Shown: piece by piece, positions 56,672-64,000 of the stretch
How positions within the stretch are numbered: the first letter of the stretch is position 1
Layout: each line of letters starts with the position of its first letter
Assembly: GCF_001040705.1 (NCBI RefSeq)
Contig: NZ_CVQP01000006.1
Location: 425,760-489,759, forward strand
Source: Rhodococcus sp. RD6.2
GTDB taxonomy: Bacteria; Actinomycetota; Actinomycetes; Mycobacteriales; Mycobacteriaceae
Reading direction: 5' to 3'
DNA length: 64,000 bases
Notes under the pieces: model-generated
Databases searched by the model: none
What the model saw: the letters and a program-made list of their open reading frames with translations, nothing else
Told to the model about the DNA's origin: nothing
Translations under genes and position numbers: made by a program

Positions 56672-58480
56672 CTAACGGCTGTAGATCGCCTCGATCGCGG
56701 CGCCGTGGTTCTGCAGGATGATGTTGCGCTTGAGCTTGAGTGTCGGCGTCAGTTCGCCGGTCTCCTCGGTGAAGTCGAGCGGCAGGATGCGGTACTTCTT
56801 GATCGACTCGGCGGCCGAGACGAGCTTGTTCGCCTCGGCGATCGCCTCGTCGATCTCCGCGATCAGATCGACGTCGGCGATCAGGCTCTCGATGGTCGCA
56901 TCGGAGGCCTTCTCGTTGCGCTCGAGCCAGCCCGGCCATGCCTCCGGATCGATGGTGATCAGTGCGCCGATGAACGGCTTCTGGTCGCCGACGACGAGGG
57001 CCTGGCTGATCAGCGGGTGCGCCCGCAGGTGATCCTCGAGGCCCGCGGGGGCGACGTTCTTGCCGCCCGCGGTGACGATGATCTCCTTCTTGCGGCCGGT
57101 GATGCTCAGGTAGCCCTCGGTGTCGAGCGAACCGAGGTCGCCGGTGTGGAACCAGCCGTCCTCGATGGCGTCCTTCGTGGCGGCCTCGTTCTTCCAGTAC
57201 TCGGTGAACACGACCGGGCCCTTGAGCAGGATCTCGCCGTCCTCGGCGATGCGAACGGAGTTGCCTGCCAACGGCTTTCCAACGGTCCCGACCTTCTGGT
57301 TGCCGGGGGAGTTGACGGTGATCGCGGCAGTGGTCTCGGTGAGGCCGTAGCCCTCGTAGATGGTGACGCCCAGGCCGCGGAAGAAGTGACCGAGTCGCGC
57401 ACCGAGCGGCGCACCGCCCGAGATGGCGAGCTGGCACTGGCCACCGAGGGCCGCCTTGAGCTTGCCGTAGACCAGCTTGTCGAAGACGGTGTGCTTGAGA
57501 TTCAGGAAGAAGCCCGCGCCGCCGGTGTCCTGGGCCTGGCTCCACTCGACCGCGACCTCGGCGGCCGCGTCGAAGATCTTGCCCTTGCCTTCGCTGTGCG
57601 CCTTCTGCCGGGCGGTGTTGTAGACCTTCTCGAACACGCGCGGCACCGACAGGATGAAGTCGGGCTTGAACTCGCCGAAGATCGCGACGATGTTCTTCGT
57701 GTCGGACGTGTGGCCGACGGTGGTGCCCGCGTTGAACGCGGCGAGGCTCACGGCCCGCGCGAGGACGTGCGCGAGCGGCAGGAACATCAGATTGCGTCGC
57801 CCGGGCTGCAGCAGCGCCCCGAAGCCGGACGTGGCGATGGCGTTCGACTCCGCGATGAGATTCGAATGCGTGAGCATGCAGCCCTTGGGGCGTCCGGTGG
57901 TGCCGGAGGTGTAGATCAGGGTGGCGGGGTCGGACGCCTTCAGCGCTGCCGTGCGGGCGCGCACGTCGTCGTCGGCGACGTCGGCGCCGCGCTCGACGAG
58001 GGTCGCGATCGCACCGGGCTCGTCGTCACCGGGTTCGATCTGCAGGACCGTCGTCAGGCCGGGGAAGTCGCCGACGACGCCGGCAACGGTGTCCGTGTGG
58101 GCGGCGTTCTCGACGATCAGCGCCACCGCGGCGGAGTCCTGGAGGATCCATCGGACCTGCTCGGCGGAGGAGGTCTCGTAGACCGGGACCGTCACGCCGC
58201 CTGCCGACCAGATCGCGAAGTCGAGGATCGGCCACTCGTACCGGGTGCCGGACATGAGGGCGACGCGGTCGCCCGGCCCGACGCCGGACGCGATCAGGCC
58301 CTTGGCGACGGCGGTGACCGTCTCGGCGATCTCGCGGGCGGTCACGTCCACCCACGTGCCGCCCGTCCGCCGCTTGAAGAGAGCAAGCGTCGGGTTCTTC
58401 TCGGCGTGGGCGTACACCGCGTCGACAGCGGATCCGTCGTCGGGAACGGTGAAGTTGAGGGGGACACTGAACTCACGCAC
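56672..58480 (-). CDS. fadD15: Long-chain fatty-acid--CoA ligase (FadD15)
   Basis: A 602-residue ANL-family enzyme activating fatty acids with ATP and CoA. Motifs: the P-loop LIYTSGTTGRPKG near residue 180, the YEGYGLTETTA A5 motif near residue 355, the adenylation Asp in WFHTGDLG near residue 433 and the hinge GRKKEIIVTAGGKN near residue 450, with the catalytic Lys in a C-terminal segment. Like bacterial LACS of this subgroup it has a C-terminal LKLKRNIIL end. GTG at 58480 follows GGAGG at good spacing. It matches Rv2187. Confidence 0.94.
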   Translation of the reverse strand: MREFSVPLNFTVPDDGSAVDAVYAHAEKNPTLALFKRRTGGTWVDVTAREIAETVTAVAKGLIASGVGPGDRVALMSGTRYEWPILDFAIWSAGGVTVPVYETSSAEQVRWILQDSAAVALIVENAAHTDTVAGVVGDFPGLTTVLQIEPGDDEPGAIATLVERGADVADDDVRARTAALKASDPATLIYTSGTTGRPKGCMLTHSNLIAESNAIATSGFGALLQPGRRNLMFLPLAHVLARAVSLAAFNAGTTVGHTSDTKNIVAIFGEFKPDFILSVPRVFEKVYNTARQKAHSEGKGKIFDAAAEVAVEWSQAQDTGGAGFFLNLKHTVFDKLVYGKLKAALGGQCQLAISGGAPLGARLGHFFRGLGVTIYEGYGLTETTAAITVNSPGNQKVGTVGKPLAGNSVRIAEDGEILLKGPVVFTEYWKNEAATKDAIEDGWFHTGDLGSLDTEGYLSITGRKKEIIVTAGGKNVAPAGLEDHLRAHPLISQALVVGDQKPFIGALITIDPEAWPGWLERNEKASDATIESLIADVDLIAEIDEAIAEANKLVSAAESIKKYRILPLDFTEETGELTPTLKLKRNIILQNHGAAIEAIYSR

Positions 58481-58596
58481 GTGAGGCCTCCGACCTGAAA
58501 AGAATACTGACGAGTAGGTTGTGCTCTTCCCACTGTAAACCCTCGAGGATGCGACCTGCGCCACGTCGATCGCGGGTGATGTGTGAAGCTGTCCGG

Positions 58597-58989
58597 GTGA
58601 GCAGCATTCAGGTCGCAGACCAGACCTTCATCGCGGCGGCGCCCGAGCGCGTCGCCGAGTGTCTGTCGGCGCAGCGCAAATGGGGCCGTTGGTGGCCGGA
58701 CCTCCGCCTCGACGTGCGGGAGGACCGTGCCGAGAAGGGGATTCGCTGGACCGTCGGCGGTGCGCTCACCGGGACGATGGAGGTCTGGCTCGAGCCCGAG
58801 CTGGACGGCACGATCGTCCACTACTTCCTGCACGCCGAACCGGCAGGTGTGGCCGCCGAAGACGTTGCGTCCCTCGACCTCGCCGGAATGAACCACGCCC
58901 GCAGGCTCGCGGGCAAGGTCGTCACCTTCGAGGCGAAGCGGGAACTCGAGGCAGGCCGCCCCGCCGGAGAGTCGCCGCAGTCCAGCTGA
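58597..58989 (+). CDS. SRPBCC-fold protein (Rv2186c-like), putative lipid-binding
   Basis: A 130-residue protein with the polyketide-cyclase/START-like pattern: N-terminal strand and helix (QTFIAAAPERVAECL), WWPDLRLDV, repeated strands (IRWTVGGALTGTMEVWLEPE; GTIVHYFLHAEP) and a long C-terminal helix (MNHARRLAGKVVTFEAK). The fold makes a hydrophobic pocket. GTG at 58597 is used; ATG at 58579 is an alternative. It begins a run of co-directional genes to 62.9 kb and is divergent from fadD15. Confidence 0.83.
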   Translation: MSSIQVADQTFIAAAPERVAECLSAQRKWGRWWPDLRLDVREDRAEKGIRWTVGGALTGTMEVWLEPELDGTIVHYFLHAEPAGVAAEDVASLDLAGMNHARRLAGKVVTFEAKRELEAGRPAGESPQSS

Positions 58990-59033
58990 CGCCGCGGCGT
59001 GGGTGACGGCGCGAGGGAAGGGAACGTTCTCGG

Positions 59034-59471
59034 ATGTCGGAGAAGACAAAGAGGTCGATCACGATCGCGGCACCGCCGGGCCGCGTGATGGACGTGATCG
59101 CGGACTACGACAGCTACCCGGAATGGGTCGCGGCCGCGAAGTCGGTCGAGGTCCTCGACGTCGGGCCGTCGGGTCGTGCCCACCGGGTGCGATTCGTGCT
59201 GGACGCCGGGATGGTCAAGGACACCTACGTTCTCGAGTTCCGGTGGGCCGAAGACGGTCGCGCGGTGTCGTGGGAACTGGTTTCCGGCGAGATCCAGAAG
59301 GCGCAGTCCGGGTCGTACCTGCTCGCGCCGCAGCCCGACGGGTCGACCCTGGTCACCTACGAACTGACGGTGGACCTCACGATTCCGATGATCGGGCTGT
59401 TCAAACGCAAGGCGGAGAAGGCGATCACGGACACCGCGCTCAACGAGCTCAAGAAGAGGGTGGAGGGCTGA
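59034..59471 (+). CDS. TB16.3-like SRPBCC protein (Rv2185c family)
   Basis: A 145-residue SRPBCC-fold protein that tracks M. tuberculosis TB16.3 along its length: SITIAAPPGRVMDVIADYDS, YPEWV, KDTYVLEFRW, SGSYLLAPQPDGSTLVTYEL and the end PMIGLFKRKAEKAITDTALN with KKRVEG. A ligand-binding or lipid-transfer role is inferred from the fold. ATG at 59034 follows AGGGAAGGGAA. It is the second SRPBCC gene in a row; the ArsA-like gene begins within 30 bases of, or overlapping, its stop. Confidence 0.9.
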   Translation: MSEKTKRSITIAAPPGRVMDVIADYDSYPEWVAAAKSVEVLDVGPSGRAHRVRFVLDAGMVKDTYVLEFRWAEDGRAVSWELVSGEIQKAQSGSYLLAPQPDGSTLVTYELTVDLTIPMIGLFKRKAEKAITDTALNELKKRVEG

Positions 59472-59500
59472 GCCCGCAGGAGGCCGACGCGCATCCGAGG

Positions 59501-60751
59501 GTGCAGTTCGTCGTCGGCAAGGGAGGCGTCGGCAAGTCGACCGTCGCGGCCGTCACCGCGGTGGCCGCTGCGCGTTCGGGTGCCCGGGTGCTCGTCGTCT
59601 CGCTCGACCCGTCGCATTCGCTCGCGACGGTGTTCGGTGTCGACTCGAGGCCCGGCGGCGCGGACGCGATCCACGACGTCCCGGGGTTGACCGCAGGCGC
59701 GATCGCGATGCTCGAACTCGACACCCGCGCTCTGCTCGAGCGCAGGCTCACGACGCTCGCAGCCCTCGTGCCCGCGGGCGGCGACCACGACCACACCTCG
59801 CCGCTCTCGCTCCCCGAACCGGAGGAACTGACGGGGCTGCCGGTGGCCGAGGAACTGCTCGGGCTCGCGGAGGTGACGAAGCTCGTCGACGGCGGCGACT
59901 GGGACCTGGTCGTCGTGGACTGTCCCGCGACCGCGGGCACCGTGCGACTGCTGACGGTCGCCGATCTGGTGGCGGACGGCGTCGAGCGGATCTGGCCGCG
60001 GCACGCGCGCGTCACCCTGGGGCGGGGTGCCGCGCAGTGGCAGCTCGTGACGGCGTTGCTCGTCGACCGTCTCGTCGAGTCGACGGCGCCGATCCGTGCG
60101 TTGCTGACGGACCCGCAGCGGTGTGGCGTCCGGCTGGTGACGGAGCCGAGGACGGTCGCCGCCGCGGAGGTGCGGCGGACGATCACCGTGCTGGCGCTCC
60201 TGGGTGTTCACGTCGACGACGTCATCGTCAACGGTGTACTCCCGCAGACTGATTCGAGTGCGGGTCCGGACGAGGCCGACGACTCCGGATCGCAGTCGGG
60301 CCGGTGGTACGCCCGCCGCAGCAGCGAACAGTTCGCCGTCGTGGCGGAATTGCGTGCGGCTCTGTCGGACCTGCCGATTCGGGTGGTCCACGACGACGGC
60401 GGCGAGCCGGTAGGGTTGGGCGCTCTCGGGGTCGTCGCCGACGACGCCTTTCCGGACGGAGTCGATCCCGCACCCGCGGATGGTTCGACGCGCCTGGTGT
60501 CGACGGTGGAACTCGAATCGGAAGGGGGGTCGGACTCGGTGTACGCGTTGCGGATTCCGCTGCCCCTCGTCGACCCCGCGACCGTGACCCTCGGACGCGT
60601 CGGCGACGACCTGCTCGTCGGCGCCGCCGGAGTGCGGCGGCGGTGGCCACTGGCGTCGGTGCTCAAACGGTGCGACGCGATCGGCGCGGGTGTCGAAGGG
60701 CAGGATCTCGTGGTGCGGTTCCGGCCGAATCCGGAGGTATGGCCGCAGTGA
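59501..60751 (+). CDS. ArsA/Get3-like anion-transporting ATPase (Rv2184c family)
   Basis: A 416-residue P-loop ATPase of the deviant Walker A type: QFVVGKGGVGKST (residues 2-14), switch I-like SLDPSHSLATVFG and VVVDCPATAGTVRLL as switch II. The C-terminal 130 residues form a beta-rich domain (VYALRIPLPLVDP, GDDLLVGAAGVRR) seen in actinobacterial ArsA-like proteins. No arsenite-binding cysteine set is evident, so arsenic export is unlikely; a chaperone or targeting role is possible. The GTG at 59501 is chosen; a CTG at 59468 overlapping the previous stop is the alternative. Confidence 0.85.
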   Translation: MQFVVGKGGVGKSTVAAVTAVAAARSGARVLVVSLDPSHSLATVFGVDSRPGGADAIHDVPGLTAGAIAMLELDTRALLERRLTTLAALVPAGGDHDHTSPLSLPEPEELTGLPVAEELLGLAEVTKLVDGGDWDLVVVDCPATAGTVRLLTVADLVADGVERIWPRHARVTLGRGAAQWQLVTALLVDRLVESTAPIRALLTDPQRCGVRLVTEPRTVAAAEVRRTITVLALLGVHVDDVIVNGVLPQTDSSAGPDEADDSGSQSGRWYARRSSEQFAVVAELRAALSDLPIRVVHDDGGEPVGLGALGVVADDAFPDGVDPAPADGSTRLVSTVELESEGGSDSVYALRIPLPLVDPATVTLGRVGDDLLVGAAGVRRRWPLASVLKRCDAIGAGVEGQDLVVRFRPNPEVWPQ

Positions 60752-61164
60752 CCGCCGACCACGCCGCGCTGATGGCCGAACTCCGGGCGATCGCGCTGGC
60801 CGCACTCGACCGCCTCGAGCCGATCCTCGAACGTGCGGCGCAGGCCGCCTCGGAGGCGACGCACGACGGCCCGCAACAGGATCCGGGCACCGAGACTGCC
60901 GACGATGCCGCGGGAGGAACCTCTGGTTGCTCGTGGTGCCCGGTGTGCGCGCTCGTCGCCCTCGTCAAGGGCGAACCGCACGATCTGGTGACACTGGTGA
61001 GCACGCAGCTTGCGGCACTGCTTGCGCTGGTCCGGGCGCTGCTGGCCGAGTACGACGGCGGCGATGGTCCCGACGGCGGGGGTTCGCACGGTGACGCGCA
61101 GGCGACGCGGAGTCGCGCCTTCGTCCCGATCCAGGTCCGGATCGAGGACAATCCCGAAGCATGA
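60748..61164 (+). CDS. Conserved actinobacterial protein with CxxCxxC motif (Rv2183c family)
   Basis: A 138-residue helical protein. Residues 1-35 are a helix (HAALMAELRAIALAALDRLE), the middle has CSWCPVC followed by ALVALVKGE, and the next helices (LVTLVSTQLAALLALVRALL) lead to a tail VPIQVRIED. The three cysteines suggest a metal site. GTG at 60748 overlaps the ATPase stop (GTGA) and has GGAGG 10 bases before; ATG 60739 is the alternative. Overlap at both ends places it firmly in the operon. Function unknown. Confidence 0.82.
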   Translation: MTADHAALMAELRAIALAALDRLEPILERAAQAASEATHDGPQQDPGTETADDAAGGTSGCSWCPVCALVALVKGEPHDLVTLVSTQLAALLALVRALLAEYDGGDGPDGGGSHGDAQATRSRAFVPIQVRIEDNPEA

Positions 61165-62123
61165 CGACAGCGCGCGGAACCGGCCTGACGATCGGCGTCG
61201 ACGTCGGAGGAACCAGTATCCGCGCGGCCGTGGTCGACTCCGGCGGCGACGTCCTCGACACGGCGCAGGCTCCGACCCCGAGGTCGGCGAGCGCACTGGA
61301 GGACGCCCTCGACCGCACTCTCCGCGAACTGATCGGCCGCAACGTGGTCGACGCGGTCGGGCTCGCGGTCGCCGGCTTCGTCTCGCAGGACCGCAGGGTC
61401 GTGAGATTCGCCCCGCACCTGCCGTGGGTGGAGGTGGAGGTGGCCCGAGAACTCGGCGGCCGCCTCGGGCTCCCGGTCGTGCTCGAGCACGACGCGAACG
61501 CGGCGGCGTGGGCCGAGCGCCGCTTCGGTGCCGCGACCGGCGGCGGCAACGTCGTCACGGTCGCGATCGGCACCGGTATCGGTGCCGCGTTGCTGGTGGA
61601 CGGCAAGTTGTACCGCGGCAGCTTCGGAGTGGCGCCGGAACTCGGGCATCTCCAGGTGGTGCCGGACGGCAGGCCCTGCTCGTGCGGGAAGCGCGGCTGC
61701 TGGGAGCGCTATTGCAGCGGAACGGCGTTGGTGGAGACGGCGATCGAACTGCTCGCCGCCGACCCGTCCGGCTCGACGGTGCTCGCCGCTGAGGTCGCTC
61801 GCGATCCGGGATCGCTCACCGGGCGCCGGATCGCTGGGGCGGCCAGGGACGGAGACGTGGTCGCGACACGGACGATGGCGGATTTCGCACGGTGGCTCGG
61901 ACTCGGGCTGGCGATGGTCGCGGACGTCTTCGATCCGGAACTGATCGTGATCGCCGGTGGCGTCGCGAGTTCGGCGGGCCTGTTCCTCGACGATGCACGG
62001 GAGCACTACGCCCGAGCGCTCACGGGGGCGGGGCATCGTCCACTCGCCCGGATCCGCCCGACCCAACTCGGTGAGGCCGCGGCGATGGTCGGGGCCGCGG
62101 ATCTGGCTCGCACGCGGATGTGA
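61161..62123 (+). CDS. ROK-family sugar kinase, probable glucokinase
   Basis: A 320-residue ROK kinase. The N-terminal phosphate loop is GVDVGGTSIRAAVVD; the catalytic Asp is in LEHDANAAAWAE near residue 113; the ROK zinc motif is CSCGKRGCWE at about 173-182, and ELGHLQV precedes it with the sugar-binding Glu and zinc His. Glucose with ATP or polyphosphate is the probable substrate but other hexoses are possible. ATG at 61161 overlaps the previous stop (ATGA). No ROK gene lies here in M. tuberculosis, so it is an addition to the block. Confidence 0.88.
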   Translation: MTTARGTGLTIGVDVGGTSIRAAVVDSGGDVLDTAQAPTPRSASALEDALDRTLRELIGRNVVDAVGLAVAGFVSQDRRVVRFAPHLPWVEVEVARELGGRLGLPVVLEHDANAAAWAERRFGAATGGGNVVTVAIGTGIGAALLVDGKLYRGSFGVAPELGHLQVVPDGRPCSCGKRGCWERYCSGTALVETAIELLAADPSGSTVLAAEVARDPGSLTGRRIAGAARDGDVVATRTMADFARWLGLGLAMVADVFDPELIVIAGGVASSAGLFLDDAREHYARALTGAGHRPLARIRPTQLGEAAAMVGAADLARTRM

Positions 62124-62218
62124 CCGTCGACACCACCGGCGTGTCGTCGTCTGGTCGCGCACACCGGGCGTCGGTACAGTTCGCGACACCGGATGTGTCG
62201 TCCGGTCGGGAGGTGAGC

Positions 62219-62941
62219 ATGTGGTACTGGCTCTTCAAATATGTCCTTCTCGGCCCCATTCTGTTCGCCCTCGGCAGGCCCCGAATCGAAGGCGCGGAAC
62301 ATCTTCCGGCGCACGGACCGGCGATCCTCGCGAGCAACCACCAGGCGGTGATGGACTCGTTCTATCTGCCGCTGCGGGCGCCGCGGCGCATCACCTTCCT
62401 CGCGAAGAGCGAGTACTTCACCGGCCCCGGGCTCAAGGGGCGATTCCAGAAGTGGTTCTTCACCGCGGTCGGGCAGGTACCCATCGACCGCACCGGCGCG
62501 GACGCCGCGGCCGACGCGCTCGCCGCGGGACTGCGGGTCCTCGGTGACGGCAATCTGCTCGGCATCTACCCGGAGGGCACACGCTCCCCGGACGGACGTC
62601 TCTACAAGGGCAAGACCGGCATGGCCCGGATGGCACTCTCGTCGGGCGTGCCCGTGATCCCGGTCGCGATGATCGGCACCGCGAAACTCAATCCCATCGG
62701 ATCCCGTTTTCCGCGACCGGCGAAGGTCGTGGTCCGGGTCGGTGAGCCGATCGACTTCTCGCGCTTCGCCGGGATGGCGGGCAACCGCTTCGTCGAGCGA
62801 GCCGTCACCGACGAGGTGATGTACAAGCTGATGCAGCTATCCGGACAGGAGTACGTCGACGTCTACGCGGCGTCGCTGAAGACGTCCGCCCCGAACGCGC
62901 ATACGCCGACCGCACCGGAGCGCGCCGTCGCGGAGAAGTGA
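62219..62941 (+). CDS. 1-acyl-sn-glycerol-3-phosphate acyltransferase (PlsC family)
   Basis: A 240-residue acyltransferase for phospholipid (phosphatidic acid) synthesis. HX4D motif at His41/Asp46 (SNHQAVMDSF), the acyl-acceptor GQVPIDRTG, YPEGTRSPDG near residue 118 and VIPVAMIG are present; the N-terminal WYWLFKYVLLGPILFAL is a membrane-associating helix. ATG at 62219 follows GGGAGGTGA and matches Rv2182c in length. A GTG at 62120 overlapping the ROK stop would add 33 residues without a membrane or domain feature and is rejected. Confidence 0.92.
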   Translation: MWYWLFKYVLLGPILFALGRPRIEGAEHLPAHGPAILASNHQAVMDSFYLPLRAPRRITFLAKSEYFTGPGLKGRFQKWFFTAVGQVPIDRTGADAAADALAAGLRVLGDGNLLGIYPEGTRSPDGRLYKGKTGMARMALSSGVPVIPVAMIGTAKLNPIGSRFPRPAKVVVRVGEPIDFSRFAGMAGNRFVERAVTDEVMYKLMQLSGQEYVDVYAASLKTSAPNAHTPTAPERAVAEK

Positions 62942-62956
62942 TCAGGGAGTTGCTGA

Positions 62957-64000
62957 TCAGAATGTGACGACGGGATCGGCGACGGGCCGCTCCGCGCCTG
63001 CCGTCGATGTCCGAGCGGGCAGCCGGACCACCGCGAGCAACACGAGCGTCGCGACGCCCCACCAGACGTACGACGACGCCAGCACCTGGTCGACGATCGG
63101 CCAGTCGAGGCCGCTGGACCGGCCCGGTGTGAGCCGCCAGTGCGGGGCGACGACCATCAGCGCGATGCCGGCGAGCGTCCACCCCGCCCACAGTGCCCGC
63201 CGCTTCGGTTCCTGCTCCGCCCGGCCGATCGCGAGGTGACCGAACGCCATCAGCAGCGGGACCACCCACACCCAGTGGTGCGACCACGACACCGGCGACG
63301 CCAGCAGTCCGAGGACCGCGACCGACGACACCGCGAGCACGAGGTGACCGGACGCGAGTACGCGGCGGACCGCGATCACCGTGACAACGAGGGCGAGCGC
63401 GCAGAGCGCCAGCCACACGACGGATCGAGCCGAATCCTCGAGCCCGAGGCGGGCCAGCATACCGTTGATCGACTGGTTCGCCGGATATGCGGGCCGGCCG
63501 ATGCGGCCGGAGTCCAGGAGCGTGTCCGTCCAGTACTGCTTCGCGTCGTCGAACGTCACGAGGAATCCGAGTGCGGTTCCGCCGAGGAAGCCGATGCCCG
63601 TGGTGATCGTGGCGCGGAAGTCCTTACGCAGCAAGAAGTACAGCACGAACACCGCGGGGGTCAGCTTGATCGCGGCCACCAGTCCGACGAGCAGTCCCCG
63701 CGGCCACGGCGTCCGAGGAAGCAGGCAGTCCGCGGCCACCAGTGCCATCAGCACGATGTTGACCTGCCCGTAGTCGAGCGTCGAGTACACGGGCTCGAGG
63801 AGCAGCGCGCCCGCGAACACGGACACCGCCGTCCACGTCGCCGTCGCGCGGTCGACGATCCCGAGTGAGCGGAGCGTCAGGGCGACGGTGCCGAACAGTG
63901 CCGCCAGCGAGATCGCGGTCAGTACGACGCTCGCCTGTTCCAGGCTGATCAGCGACAGCGGACTGAACACGATCGCGGCCAGCGGTGGATAGGTGAAGGG
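62957..64000 (-). CDS. GT87-family polyprenol-phosphate-mannose-dependent alpha-(1-2)-mannosyltransferase (MptC-like), 5' end outside window
   Basis: The last 347 codons of a multi-membrane glycosyltransferase C, cut by the window edge. The visible sequence begins with PFTYPPLAAIVF, the conserved YPP segment of GT87 proteins, and continues with about nine hydrophobic helices, the DYGQVNIVLMALVAADCLL loop (in parts), AIKLTPAVFVLYFLLRKDFR and NQSINGMLARL with the SWSHHWVWVVPLL motif. It lies where Rv2181 does, which adds 1,2-mannose branches to lipomannan and lipoarabinomannan. It converges with the acyltransferase gene 15 bases away. Confidence 0.9.
   Translation of the reverse strand, partial: PFTYPPLAAIVFSPLSLISLEQASVVLTAISLAALFGTVALTLRSLGIVDRATATWTAVSVFAGALLLEPVYSTLDYGQVNIVLMALVAADCLLPRTPWPRGLLVGLVAAIKLTPAVFVLYFLLRKDFRATITTGIGFLGGTALGFLVTFDDAKQYWTDTLLDSGRIGRPAYPANQSINGMLARLGLEDSARSVVWLALCALALVVTVIAVRRVLASGHLVLAVSSVAVLGLLASPVSWSHHWVWVVPLLMAFGHLAIGRAEQEPKRRALWAGWTLAGIALMVVAPHWRLTPGRSSGLDWPIVDQVLASSYVWWGVATLVLLAVVRLPARTSTAGAERPVADPVVTF

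Noticed and set aside
62941-62957. Repeated TGATCA around the acyltransferase/MptC junction as a terminator
   Set aside because: The 6-base repeats are self-palindromic and overlap both stop codons; the stem would be too weak to assign.

Overview
The window is high-GC, almost fully coding actinobacterial chromosome, and its gene order follows the Mycobacterium tuberculosis block Rv2225 (panB) to Rv2181 (mannosyltransferase). The content is typical of Corynebacteriales: Hip1-like lipoprotein protease, glnA2/glnE/glnA1, actinobacterial qcrCAB with ctaC/E/F, RipC-like endopeptidase, PimB' and MptC-type mannosyltransferases, FadD15 and a TB16.3-like protein. Together with GTG-rich starts and the accessory genes, Rhodococcus or a close relative is the best guess; species cannot be fixed from sequence reading alone. 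Comparisons with M. tuberculosis are from memory.

Layout. 1-7.1 kb: panB, divergent Hip1-like protease, then glnA2-glnE. 7.2-19.8 kb: an accessory block that separates glnE from glnA1, which are neighbours in M. tuberculosis. It holds an NlpC/P60 hydrolase, a DDN-like protein, a GntR regulator facing a sulfurtransferase-thiM-flavin monooxygenase operon, a FadH-type reductase, a secreted EEP phosphodiesterase, a LuxR/amidase pair, and a mobile-element scar (excisionase and integrase fragments flanking a secreted trypsin-like protease). 19.9-31.3 kb: glnA1, lipB-lipA, the lipoylated E2 (sucB/dlaT), leucyl aminopeptidase, gcvT, ilvE. 31.4-34.9 kb: cobalamin lower-loop genes cobU-cobT-cobS behind a GlxA/AraC-type regulator. 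35.1-40.6 kb: DUF3043, glycerate kinase, an IscA/ErpA-type protein, adenosine kinase, asnB. 40.8-47.8 kb: the cytochrome bcc-aa3 supercomplex (ctaC, ctaF; ctaE-qcrCAB). 48-51.9 kb: trpD, a stand-alone Lrp ligand-binding domain, an exonuclease/GIY-YIG fusion and a four-cysteine small protein. 52-64 kb: a cell-envelope segment with a c-di-AMP riboswitch before an NlpC/P60 gene, RipC, a membrane metalloprotease, PimB', FadD15, two SRPBCC proteins, an ArsA-like ATPase, a ROK kinase, an acyltransferase and the start-truncated MptC gene.

How the parts connect. Nitrogen assimilation is split between glnA2-glnE and glnA1, and both promoters carry GlnR-type boxes. LipB and LipA make the lipoyl group used by the E2 protein encoded next to them, and GcvT belongs to another lipoyl-dependent system. 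The ctaC/F and ctaE-qcrCAB genes encode one respiratory machine. The last 12 kb centres on peptidoglycan cleavage and on phosphatidylinositol mannoside and lipomannan synthesis, with c-di-AMP as the visible regulatory input.

Genes are ended by strong hairpins, several of them at convergent junctions and related in sequence. No tRNA, rRNA, CRISPR array or intact insertion sequence was seen.
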